Positions 37,601 to 48,102 of a DNA stretch of 57,903 nt are shown piece by piece. The notes below the pieces were generated by a model, which was not told where the DNA came from, searched no databases, and saw only the letters and a list, made by a program, of their open reading frames with translations. Position 1 is the first letter of the stretch. Every line of letters begins with the position of its first letter. This DNA comes from Trichinella spiralis (lineage: Eukaryota > Nematoda > Enoplea > Trichinellida > Trichinellidae): assembly GCA_000181795.3 (NCBI GenBank), contig CM012954.1, forward strand, positions 7,707,472 to 7,765,374. Reading direction: 5' to 3'. The position numbers and the translations under genes are program-made.

Positions 37601-39451
37601 TATATGTATATGTATATGGTGCCGCCGCGTTTTCGTATCATTTGCTGCGATGCAATCATTTGTGGACTTGTCGAAGTGGAAAGAGATAAATAGCAGCAGC
37701 ACTATGGATATCGTCCAATTGACTAATTCAAGTCTTTTCTATTTCGATCAACAGCAAACAATATGCAGTGCTTAAGATTTTTCCCCAAACATTTACCACA
37801 ATGCGCGGGCATCTGGAGAATCAACAGCAACCGTCCAAGGGTGAAGCGAGAATGCTTCAATAATAATTATAATAATAGAACATTGTTATTATTCAAAATA
37901 TTGCTCGCGTGTGCTTTGAACAGTTGATGATCAGCAACAACAACAACAACAGTTATCATTTAGCATTAAGAATCCGATGTTTATCAGCTTTTATAATATA
38001 TGTAAATTGGCAAAATAATCTTTGATTTTTCTTCACTCTTAGCAGCACGCAAATTCATTTCATTTATTCATTTGTGATCACGCCATATCATCATTATGAT
38101 TTTTTTAAATCATTTTATTTGAAACCAAATTACTACAATTACCAAGATTATAGATGAAATGTTGTTATGAAACTGCATTATTATTTTTCTTTTTAATGTT
38201 CATAATTCTCCAGTTTTGTGTATTGGAAAAATCTTCTCTACACGTGACAATATTATTATATTCTTATTGACAATATAGATTTATTTATTACAATCAGATA
38301 TGTTATTAATGAAGCGACGATTTTATTTATGATAATAAATTGCAATTGATTATTTTCTTATACATAGTACTTTCTTCACATTAGCGTAATAGCAGTTGAA
38401 AAAATAGCAAAAAAGAATTTTTTTGCTTAAAATTCACTTCCATTTAATAATTCAGTTATTTTTTAGAATCTGAATTTCTTGAACTGCTATCTTCAGTATC
38501 ATCCGCAGCTGAGCGAGGTGTTTCTGTGGAGTTGAATGGTACAATGGAGTCGAATTGGAACTTCGGTCAATCGTTCTTCTTTTGTGGAACATTAGTTAGC
38601 ACTGTTGGTATTGAATAGAAGAAAAAACATTTAAAAAAATTATTATCATAATTTTTAAAATTACAATTAGGTTATGGACGTATTTCACCGGTCACGTCAA
38701 CAGGCAAAGCGTTTACAATAATTTATTGTATTTTTGGCATTCCGTTATTTCTTGTCCTTTTGTCCGCTTTTGTGGATCGCATTCGACTTCCCGCCAACTG
38801 GCTTTTGGAGAAGTTGACCATTCGATTTGGACATCTTTATCATGAATCTCAAATTCGCCTATTTCATCTTGCGATGATCACGTTGCTTATTCTGATGTCA
38901 CTTTTCGTTTTGCCTGCGGCCGTATTTCAATCGATCGAAGACAATTGGACATATTTGGATGCTTTTTATTATTGTTTCGTTTCATTAACCACAATTGGCT
39001 TGGGTGATTATATTCCCGGTGATAAGCCGAATCAAAAATTCAGAGAAATTTACAAAATAATGACAACAGGTATTATTCAGTTGTTTTTATTCATTTTAAT
39101 CAAAGTAATTATATAGTTTTAAGTATCGATTCAATTTTTTAAGGTTATTTGATTATTGGTTTATTGGGTATGATGCTTTTCCTTTCTGTTGTTTATGAAG
39201 TTCCAGAATTGAATGTTAGTCGATTTCTGATTAGCGACACTGCCGATTTAGCTGAAAAAGAACGACTCAGAGCTTTGGTAAGGAAATATATTATCCTTTT
39301 TGTATGCAAATTTAATTGCATATTAGTAAAATTTTAGAATTCAATGGAACCAAGCTATACTCGGCATTTGGATGAAAGTGACACTAGTCAACTGACTCCT
39401 GATCAACCAGGCTACACAAATCCTATGCCTGATTATGAATATGGATATTAA
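35583..39451 (+). CDS. Two-pore-domain potassium channel, TWIK (KCNK1/6)-like
   Basis: Plasma or endosomal membrane K+ leak channel; works as a dimer. Five exons (35583-35820, 38467-38607, 38671-39069, 39144-39277, 39338-39451) give 341 residues against 336 for human TWIK-1. M1 is LLLFVFFIVYLAIGAAIF; the extracellular cap carries HKTC, matching the TWIK cap cysteine that bridges the dimer, and a glycosylation site NGT. Pore 1 reads TLVSTVGYGR and pore 2 SLTTIGLGDYIPGDKPNQKFREIYK, the latter near-identical to TWIK-1. M2 to M4 are clear. TWIK-1 has Thr-Thr-Gly-Tyr-Gly in its first filter; here the second Thr is Val, as in more K+-selective channels. The cytosolic tail is short and Pro/Tyr-rich. 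The first intron (2.65 kb) holds microsatellites and a GC-richer patch. Confidence 0.94.
36482..36545. repeat. Compound (ATT)n-(GTT)n microsatellite
   Basis: About eleven ATT units run directly into about ten GTT units, inside the first K2P intron. Confidence 0.95.
37535..37597. repeat. (TA)n microsatellite
   Basis: About 31 uninterrupted TA units in the first K2P intron, flanked on both sides by unusually GC-rich sequence for this intron. It encodes a spurious Tyr-Ile repeat. Confidence 0.97.
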
Positions 39452-39832
39452 TATTTACATTTAAAGAAGCTTTCTTTTTTTAGCACTTTTTTTAATTTTT
39501 GTCAATTCAATTTCAAATCTTTGGAAGCTACTATTCTTCTTCTGCTTTTTTGTTACTGCTATTACGGCACAGGAGAACCATCCGTTATGAAAATTTGCCT
39601 CCAGCTTTTCTGTCCAGTGAATAATAAAGCAAAATTTCTTTGAAAATTTGCAAATTGCATTTTTGATCTGGTAAGACTACTGAAATATTAATTTGTTAAG
39701 TAAGTTTGTTGTTGTTTTTCTATTATTCAGGAATAATTTTTATGATAAAAACAAAAAGATATTAATAAGTATGTTTTATTCCAATGTTAATTTTATATGG
39801 TGTGAATTATCTTCTATTATCTTCAATTCACT
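39452..39832. other. Convergent 3' spacer
   Basis: 380 bp between the stop codons of the plus-strand K2P gene and the minus-strand secreted-protein gene. AATAAA at 39623-39628 is a likely K2P poly(A) signal. Nothing else is seen. Confidence 0.5.
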
Positions 39833-40594
39833 TTAGCCAATAGGCCTCAGTGGCCGTGGTCTAAACGGAGGTGGAGGCCTGTAATATAAGTTGAGCATTC
39901 TTTGACACTGAAGCAGGTCTTCACGTCGTCTTCCAGATACTTTAGCATCCTTTAACAGAATTTTTTAATGACAGACATTTCCTCTTGTTAATTGTTTTCA
40001 TTTTTACAAATTCAAAAATCAACATTGCACCACTAAATGCCAACTGACTATCTAATGCACCTGAATAATTAATTGCATATACTGATATGATATGCAATAA
40101 AAGGGGGAGACTATTTTTTTTGATGAACTACTCAATCTGAAATATTTCGTGAAAAGGAAATTTGTGCTACGTACTTTTTTAATTTTTCTGACCACTTTTA
40201 GATAATCTTTTCTTAATGATGGTGGATTGATGTTTGAATTGCGAATCCATTTCAATTGCTGATCAGCTACATCAGACAGTACTTGACAAGCATTTTTTGG
40301 ATTGTAATGGTAATTCAGCGGGCTCACATTGCCATGTAAAGCTGCAATTCCTCTCGTGATAATATCTGTAAATAAATTAGAGATTAAATTAAATTAAAAT
40401 TTTTACTTATTTTTAAACTATAGTAATATTTTATTTGGTTTTTCAATTGCAACTAAGTATGCAGTGTATATTTATTTATATTGAATTTGTAACAATGATA
40501 GAAATGATTAAATACCGAAATCATAGGGTGTAAAAAGAATCGATTCAGTTAGCCACGCAAAAAGTAAGAGCAGAAAAACAGTTGCTTTCGACAT
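39833..40594 (-). CDS. Small secreted protein, unrecognised
   Basis: Three exons (40594-40516, 40365-40175, 39949-39833) close in frame to 128 residues, all with GT-AG introns. A clear signal peptide (MSKATVFLLLLFAWLTES) suggests export. The mature part has two Cys (in NACQVLSD and LLQCQRML) that could form one disulfide joining predicted helices, a basic stretch KVVRKIKKDAKVSGRRR, and a proline-rich tail YYRPPPPFRPRPLRP. The basic run could be a prohormone-type cleavage site, but the rest does not look like a neuropeptide precursor. I recognise no family. It is convergent with the K2P gene. Confidence 0.75.
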
Positions 40595-41924
40595 TTGTTG
40601 AATGGAAACTTTCAACAAACTGGCGTGCAGAATATGCTCAGCATCACTTTATAAATACTTGGTCTTTTTTAGATCAGTCCTACATTAGAACGAATATAAT
40701 AGGGCGTATCTGACGTTCGCACCGGTTTCAAAATTGCCACTGACGTGCTGAAAAGTTTTATTTTTCACATTTGTGAAAGTATTATTGTAAAATTCTTTCA
40801 AAAGTTTCTGATTGGCTGCACGATGTTATATGCAAATGTGAATTTTTAATTTTATACTACAACGAAGAAACACTTTGAAGTAAATAAGAAATAATTCGCA
40901 GTTTTGTTAAGGTATACTTTTGAAAAGTCGCCTTTATTTTATAATCAAGTAATTAGTTTATAACTTTTGAAAAAGCATCGAGGTGTAAATAGATAGACAG
41001 CGTGGCAACTTGCAAACCGCATCCAACATTGACAACTTGGAAATAAGGTTAGAAAGTGGCAGCAGTTTGTTGTAAGCTTGACATCAAAAGAATAATTTAA
41101 AAAATTAATCAAGCACGTTCGTATATTTTATTGGCAATTTGTAAACTGTGAGCAACTGAGTATGCTCAGTTTGTGTGCAACAAACAAAATGAATGATTCA
41201 AATTTACTGTTCGAGCAGCTGCACTAACAACGAGCATTACCGACAAAATTACCTTACTGCTTTTATGGCTTTTTATTTCATCAGTAGCAGTTTTATGATG
41301 ATCTGATGTTGACCAGTAACCAAGTCATTGTAATGAACTTTTAAATGGAAACGCTTTTTTATTGATTTTTCATTGCTGTGATGCTGTGTCAGAACTGATT
41401 TCACATCATAGTAGTTGCACATTCTGCAACTCAAATACATATATGCTAATAATATATTAAAATGAAAAATTCAATTTCAAATAAGAATCCAATTTTAAAT
41501 ATTTTGTGTTTAAAAGATAACCCATAATCAATCATGTTTAATTTAATTTAATTGTAAAATTTGAACTTGATTAAGTATACTGTGGCTACTGTAATTGTTA
41601 GCAAGGTTTCGATTTTTTTATTATGGAATATATTCCGTATGTCACTTGTAACGTTTATTTCGATTTAATCTTACTGCTTACTTAGTGCTATACATCTTCC
41701 TTATGCAAAATTTATGTTTTTTTGGTTTCTTCTAGTCCTATACAATCGTATGATAAACAGGTATTAGTTTTCTGGGAAGACAGTTTTATTTTCATGTTAT
41801 AATAAAATAACTATTGTTATATTGTTTTTTGCATCCAAATCAAAAAAATATGAGCTTTCCAATAAATGTAAATGCATATATTGTTGATGGAATAGAGTGA
41901 AGCTATTTTTATTTTATAGCTTCA
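40595..41924. other. Intergenic region between secreted-protein gene and BDP1
   Basis: 1.3 kb between divergent genes. AT-rich; no frame resembles a known protein. A TTTTATAG acceptor at 41912-41919 lies five bases before the BDP1 ATG and implies either trans-splicing or a non-coding upstream exon in this interval. Confidence 0.45.
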
Positions 41925-42965
41925 ATGAATGCTGAGAATATAAATGGCAATGATAAAACTGCCAACTCCAGTATCAGGAATGAAAATCCAGACTCGGTGA
42001 TAATTTGAATTTATGCTACGCATGCAGGCTTCATGTTCCTAGCATAATTTTGTACTTTAGGGTAAAACTGTAGCGGAAACATCGGATAAATTCGTAATGC
42101 GTCCTAGTACAGCTTTGTGTCTTCGATGGTGGAAGTTCAAAAAAGTGAACGATAATTTTTGCTTGCTTTTGGTTTGTTTAATTGAAATTGTTTTATAGCA
42201 GCGAGATTTACTGAAAGCTGAAAAATCGGAAATAGTACCTGTTAAAAAATCTCCATTTAAAACTTCAAGTTTTGCAGATAGCAGTGCAGTACAGAAAAGG
42301 TTATTATACTGAATAGCTGATGAATTGATTCATTTGTTAATATTTATTTTTTCTTTTTTTATAGTTTTCAGGATACTTCCATAAATGTTTTACACAACAG
42401 TAAATGGCAATATTCGAATAGAAATAAAGCTCAACGTCGTTGGTCTCAAGAAGGTAAGAGAATTGAAACCAGTAAATTTTCTTTTTTGTTTCAATATTCT
42501 GAAGTTAATATGAGCTTTGAAATTATTTAAATGGTGGAAAAAACTTTATGTTATTAGTTTTCAATCGATATTTTAATTTTCTCGTAATTTCCTTTTTTTA
42601 AGTATTATTTGTTAACGAATGTAATAAATTTGATTTGTAAATTTTGTATAAAAATAAAAGTTTTGTGGATTGTAATTATTTTTGTTTTTTTAATAAAAGA
42701 TGTCCACTTAGCAGTGAATTAATTTTAGATACGAATAAATTTTACGAACTGTTGGCTGCAATGGGTACGGACTTTGATTTGATGAGTCACTGCTTTCCGG
42801 GTTTCAGCAGAAATGAGTTGAAGAGAAAATTCCAATATGAAGATCGCAAAAATAGGGAAAAAGTGGAACTCGCATTAAGTATGATTTTTTTTCTTTTTAT
42901 AAATTTTTCTTAATTTGAAAAAGTTGATTTGTTTAGAAAATCAAAAATGGAAAAGCAATACGTGA
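41925..42965 (+). CDS. BDP1: TFIIIB subunit B'' (BDP1) homologue, very short
   Basis: BDP1 joins BRF and TBP in TFIIIB to open promoters for RNA polymerase III. Six exons (41925-41996, 42061-42144, 42199-42299, 42365-42453, 42729-42878, 42937-42965) close in frame to 174 residues. Residues about 115-170 are the extended SANT domain: RRWSQEDTNKFYELL, AAMGTDFDLMSHCFPG, SRNELKRKFQYEDRKNREKVELAL, matching the family pattern W..E...FY.aL...GTDF..i...FP.R.r..iK.KF..Ee. The upstream 110 residues are polar and Lys/Ser-rich, with MRPSTALCLRWWKF as the only hydrophobic patch. Yeast BDP1 is about 590 and human over 2,600 residues, so this is close to the SANT core alone. The acceptor TTTTATAG just before the ATG suggests the true 5' end, but missed upstream exons remain possible. 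Using the acceptor at 42728 is needed to keep the SANT helix 1 in frame. Confidence 0.85.
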
Positions 42966-43327
42966 ACAATGTGAAGATTATCCATGTGAATTTGTTACTG
43001 TATTTTTTTATTTTTTATAACAATGAAGTGATAGAATGATGAAATTGATCTTTTGTGGATGAATTATGATCAGGACAAGTTTTGTAATTTTATTTGTGAA
43101 ATTCATGTTTGCATGATTAATTTTACAGCAAACTTTTCAGACAAATGTGCTCAAAGTGTTATTATTATTTTTTTTAATTATCAATAAAATTGTGCATGCT
43201 GCAATTGTTGTTCTGTTGTTCATGTTTTGTTACATGGTAATATGTACTTTGCGAATGAATGTTGGTTCTTTTTCTTTACGATGATGTAATATTTAGGCGA
43301 ATATCAGAGAGGAGAGAGAGATTAACA
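42966..43327. other. Spacer between BDP1 and PPAN
   Basis: 362 bp between two plus-strand genes. AATAAA near 43183 may end the BDP1 transcript. A TATTTAG acceptor-like site near 43297 lies about 31 bases before the PPAN ATG. Confidence 0.4.
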
Positions 43328-44876
43328 ATGGCCAGAAAAAGACGAGTAATGATTTTCTTTTGTTTAAAAAAATATGATAATTTAAAATGAAAATTGTTTT
43401 TTTAATTTGTGTTATTTTTTGAGGGAAAAATGGTTCGACGTGCCCGAGCTTCGGCCGGATGTCAGGAGCCGGAAAGTTTGACGAAAGCTCCACATTCGTT
43501 CATTTTTCACCGTGGTCGAGTTGGAAGCTATGTACGTCATCTCATTGGCGATTTGCGCAAAACTTTCAGTCCATTTTCGGCGGCAAAATTGAAAGTTGGC
43601 AACTGCTTTGGTTGTGCATATTCGGCTTCATGTGGCTGTTTGTTGTTGCAGGTTCGGAAGAGCAATTCGTTGAAAGATTTCGTCTCCATTGCCGGGCCGC
43701 TGTCGGTTTCCCACATGCTAATTTTCACACGGTCCGAGTCGTTTTTGAACATGCGTCTCATAAGACTTCCACGTGGACCAACGTTGATGTTTCGTGGTAA
43801 ATGGAATTGACTGAATGCAAATGAAAATGCTTTTTCTCACCGTTAATATATATATATATATATTACCGTTGTTTGCTTTTTGCAGTGTTGGAATATACTT
43901 TGGCAAAGGATGTTGTATCGGCACTTCGCAAATCTGTACATTCCAAATGGCAGCCAAATTTTTCACCATTGTTAATTTTCAACGGCTTCGAAAATGACAA
44001 CAACAACGTGAAGCTGACGCATACGATGTTTCAGACGATGCTACCATCGTTGAATGTCGATTCAGTGAGAAGCGGTTTAATTGTTTATTTGTTGCACAAA
44101 TTGGGTGAAATTTTGCAAATTTTATTGTAGATCAAGTTGAACAACATTCGACGATGTGTTTTGTTCACTTATGACAAAGAAACGGAAGAAATTGATTTTC
44201 GACAATAGTGATTATTATTATTATTCAATATTTTTCATTATGAATTGAAATATATTTTGTTTTTTTTTCAGTGCGATCAAAGTGGTACCAAGTGGGGTTA
44301 GCAAGCAGGCGAAAGTTTTCTTGAAAAACAGGGTTCCGGATCTTGGTCGTCACCAGGACATTAGCGATTTCTTCATCAAGTATATTTTTTTATTATTCAT
44401 TTGGAAATGTTACCTTATAATACATAAGCTGCGATGACGATGTGGTGCTTTTCCAATTTTCAGGCCACAATATTTGAGTGAAAGTGAACAAGAAGGTGAA
44501 GTTGAAGGCAACGTGGTGGAACTGCCGCAGCAAATAAATGCTCCTGGATGTAAAAATGCAACTGAAGTTGCAGTCCGGTTTGTTGTTGTTCAAAAAATTA
44601 GCTTTTCCATTGCTGTTCAAGTTTTTTTTTCCATTTCAAAAGTCTGGTCTGGTCTTTTTAAGGCTAATTGAAATGGGTCCTCGTTTGCGATTGCAGTTGA
44701 TCAAAATTGAAGAAGGCATTTCAAATGGTCCAGTATTGTACAACCGATTTGTGCAAACGTCTGAAGGCGAAACTAATCAAGAATTTGAAAGCACTACTAC
44801 TGGTCAGTGCGAAAATGCAAAATTCAAGAATAGAAGAAGAAGAAGAAGAATAATAAAAGAATTTGTGAAAAATTGA
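43328..44876 (+). CDS. PPAN: Peter Pan / SSF1 Brix-domain ribosome biogenesis factor
   Basis: Nucleolar protein needed for 27S pre-rRNA processing and 60S subunit maturation. Eight exons close in frame to 341 residues: 43328-43345, 43424-43594, 43652-43796, 43886-44064, 44131-44207, 44272-44379, 44464-44577, 44663-44876. A basic N-terminus (MARKRRGKMVRRARA) leads into the Brix domain: KAPHSFIFHRGRVGSYVRHL, RKSNSLKDFVSIAGPLSVSHMLIF, RLPRGPTLMFRVLEYTLAKDVV, NNIRRCVLFTYDKETEEIDF, and IKVVPSGVSKQAK. The tail has IEMGPRLRLQLIKIEEGISNG, as in human PPAN, and ends in an Arg run encoded by an AGA repeat. Exon 1 encodes six residues and is inferred from phase and family N-terminus; a start at 43430 is the alternative. 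The 57-nt intron 43595-43651 has no stop in frame. Confidence 0.93.
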
Positions 44877-45155
44877 AGAAAACGATCATACATTCAACAA
44901 ATTTGCATACATCATCTTTCAATAACAACAACAACAACTGTGTTGGAATAAACAATAAACCCGAACGATGCTTTTTATTTCAAAACCACTACATTTACAT
45001 TCTCAACAGAATCTCAACACAATTTACACAACGAATATAGTTGATGAGTTCTCCAGAAAAAAAAGAAAATTCTATATTGGATACTGTTTTTACAAAACAA
45101 AAAATTACTTCTTCTTCATTTCAACGAACTGGTACGCTTGGCTTAAACAAATTAT

Positions 45156-45583
45156 TCACGGAGAACGTTTCACAATCAGTGGACCAACGTTGTCACCGGT
45201 ATTTATGTTGTGGTCAGTGTGAGATCCGTCGCAAAATGGAAACTGCAACGAATACAAATGCAACAATACAGCAAATACAAGCGAAATCAAATTTATCTAC
45301 TGCTAACCGATTTTGAACGCCAGCATCGACAGTAAGCTTTCAACTCGCCAATATCTTCAATATCTACCGAATGGACAATTTTTGCACTTTCCTTTTCAAT
45401 GCTTAAATTCACCAACTGTTCCTTTTTGGACCCAAGCTCTGTAGATTTCGAAATCAGATAACCAGTGCAAGTGCCGACGACAAAAATGAAAAAATCGCGC
45501 GCAATATCCATAACTAAAAATGAAAATGACGATTAAATAATATGCTTCATACGAAAATTGATTCAATACTTACACGTCGGCAT
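45156..45583 (-). CDS. CISD: CDGSH iron-sulfur domain protein (mitoNEET/NAF-1 type)
   Basis: 2Fe-2S protein of the outer mitochondrial or ER membrane involved in iron and redox balance. Three exons (45583-45574, 45513-45308, 45242-45156) close in frame to 100 residues, right for CISD1/2. The N-terminal anchor is [18 protein letters not shown]; then [23 protein letters not shown], and across the last junction [14 protein letters not shown], giving the three Cys and one His that hold the cluster. It ends [11 protein letters not shown]. The 10-nt first exon (MPT plus one base) is inferred from the GTAAGT donor and reading phase; an ATG at 45511 inside exon 2 is the alternative start. It lies tail to tail with PPAN and head to head with the following membrane-protein gene. 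Confidence 0.93.
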
Positions 45584-46227
45584 GATTGTACGCTCAGAAC
45601 AACCGAAACCGCAAGCCTGTTCGCGATAAATTAAACGCACAACACTTTAATACAGTATATCAAAGGCATTAAAAAAACTAATGTTCAAATATTTGTTCTA
45701 CAGAAATACATTTCTAAATTTTATCAATATTTATATTTATTGATGCTGTTCATTATTAATTTTTTTCACATTCAAATTCACATTTTAATAAGAAAAACAT
45801 TTCATGCATAAGAAACAACAGTCTTTGTTATTTTTATTTTCAAGAAAAAGACACCTTTTTCAATTTATGAGAACTTAAAAATATTAATTTTTGCACAAAT
45901 ATCTAACAATTAATGCAATTTCAAAAGTCGACAATGCAAAAATTAACTTTTTTGCGCATTTCAAAAAACTGTTTTTTGAATTGAAATTATTATCGATTTC
46001 ATAATAAAGTTAAAATCTATTATTATTTTTTATTAAACAAATAGCTGGGTGTAATTTGAAACTTGAATTTTTCAAATTCTCGAAATAAAAGAATGTAACT
46101 TGAATTTCATTAATGTAATTTGGGTGTTTGGTGAAATTTGTTTTTTTTTGTCTGCTCTGAGCGGTTGTTAACTGTTGCCGCATTTACTTCAACTTTATTT
46201 TCAATTATTCGAATCATACTTATCAAT
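45584..46227. other. Bidirectional promoter interval
   Basis: 644 bp between the divergent starts of the CISD-type gene and the type I membrane protein gene. AT-rich, no further gene seen; it must contain both promoters. Confidence 0.5.
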
Positions 46228-48102
46228 ATGTTTGTCTTATGTTTTTATTTCTGCATGCTCATTTGTGTTCTTCCATATCCTCAGGAAAGTAAGTGTTCAC
46301 TTCGTTTGAAAGCGGATTTTTTAAAAAATATTTTTTCTTTTTTTCCCTTTAGTAAACAATTATGCAGTTGGTGAATTTCCAGTGTTGGATAACAAGATTC
46401 GAAACGAAAGTGCTGTAGAATTTCCAACCGATTTACCGGATTCACTTCAAAAATTTGCCGACGATGTGCAAAATAATATTGTGCGAATTTTGTCATTATC
46501 AAATCAGTGTTTTCTTTTATTGGATTTGTGATTTTAGTTGAACGACCTCAAATTTGATGATTCAGAAAGCGAAATGCCCATTTTCAATGAATCGACTTCC
46601 CCTAGGAACACCGTATGACTGTGTACCAATCCCCTTGTCAACTTGTTCTTGGACGTTTTCATCTTTTAGACGGCAGAAGATCCGATCCACTCTGTCAATG
46701 ATGTATTGAACAGTTTGAAAGATGTCATTGGGATTATAGACGATACGCAGAAAATTTTCAGAAAAACGAGACTACCGATGTTCAACAACTCTGTGAAATT
46801 TTCAACTAAAAACCTGGGTTTGCACTTTGTTTCTTTTATTTCAAAGTAGTGTATGTAATATTGAATTAATTCGTTTAAATGAATAAGGCAGATATTTGAA
46901 TTTGTTTTTTTTTTAAATAACTTTTCACAAAAGACATTACTTTCATGAAAGCATAATTTTCAATTTTATAAAAAGATGTTCAAATGATCATAAGTTGAAA
47001 ATTGCTAATAATAATGATGTTTTTCTAAATCAGTAAGTGAAATTATAAATGGTACTAGTTGAATAAGTTGAAAAATATGCGTTTTAAGTTTGCGTTTGAA
47101 TATCCGTTTATATTAAGTATTTTTTAAATTTTTGTATAAATGAGTAATCCAAGTATTAGGTAAGTTTTATTTGATGTGATTTAATTAATACTTTTTAATT
47201 AATTTTTTAATTTTTAATTAATTTAATTAACAGACAGAAGATTTCATCAACAATTTTGTTCTGTTGATGGTAGTCAAGATTATTTTTTAATTTTCACACA
47301 TTTTATTTTTCGTAACTTAAATGGCATTTTTTGTTGTTCATTACAAGCAGTGAAATCATTTTCCAACGTTTTTAAGTAAGTGTTCCATTGAAAGCTTTTA
47401 CTCATAATTTCTCTTACCAGGAAGATATGTATAGAATTGTTTGTATGTGTAGAATGTAGAAGCGTTCGATTATTAAATCAATGAGATGCAACTATCAGAA
47501 TTATCAGATTTTATTTTAATTTTTCAAATATTATGAATACAGAAAAAGCACTGCGCTTATAAAAGTTAGAGCCATTATACTTCTGTTGTTGATCTTGATA
47601 ATGAATAATTTTACCATGTACATTTGTTAAAGCCAAATACTAAATAATTTTAGCATTTTATTTATTGTTCTCATCAGTCATGTTGAATCTGCTCTCCTAG
47701 TTTGAATTTGAATATATGTGATCTGACTTCCGTTGAATGTTCTAATCTCAAATGTGTTTTTGTAGAACATATTATGAAGATGATAAATTCTAGCGCTTCT
47801 TCATTTTTTGATGTGAAACTGGTGTTATTGGTAACATTGGTCGCTATGGTTGGCTTGATCTTTTATTTCAGTCTTGTAAAGCGGAAGGTAGATCTTTTTG
47901 TAAACACTGCTTTTTTAAATTGTTGAAACTTGAAAACCTATTGTTCAGCACGAATTTCTTTTTGGACAAATTTATTCTGCGAAATTGATCTTTTATATTA
48001 TAGGTTTTCAGCGTTGTTAAGCACTTTGGATGGAAAAAATCATCACGTCGGCTAAACATCCGTTATTCAAAGCTGAATAACGAAGATCTTGAGGATTGTT
48101 GA
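46228..48102 (+). CDS. Unrecognised single-pass (type I) membrane protein
   Basis: Eight exons close in frame to 253 residues: 46228-46288, 46353-46480, 46538-46612, 46670-46817, 47234-47269, 47348-47375, 47701-47887, 48004-48102. A signal peptide (MFVLCFYFCMLICVLP) and a membrane span (LVLLVTLVAMVGLIFYFSLV, about residues 195-215) bracket a roughly 175-residue outer part with several N-glycosylation sequons and four clustered Cys near the membrane (FCSVD, NICDLTSVECSNLKC). The inner tail of about 38 residues is basic and holds YSKL, a possible YxxL-type sorting signal, ending in acidic residues. I do not recognise a family. The exon 6 acceptor is an AAG-CAG tandem, so one codon may be optional. 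Exon 7 was extended to 47701 because only that start keeps phase. A poly(A) signal follows at 48158. Confidence 0.75.

Larger units (their letters stand above)
35821..38466 (+). other. First intron of the K2P channel
   Basis: 2.65 kb intron separating M1 from the cap. Contains ATT/GTT and TA microsatellites and a less AT-rich patch at about 37390-37860 that could be an alternative first exon or promoter. No other gene is supported inside it. Confidence 0.7.

Noticed and set aside
37430-37702. Frames with long Tyr-Ile runs on both strands
   Set aside because: Produced by the (TA)n microsatellite.
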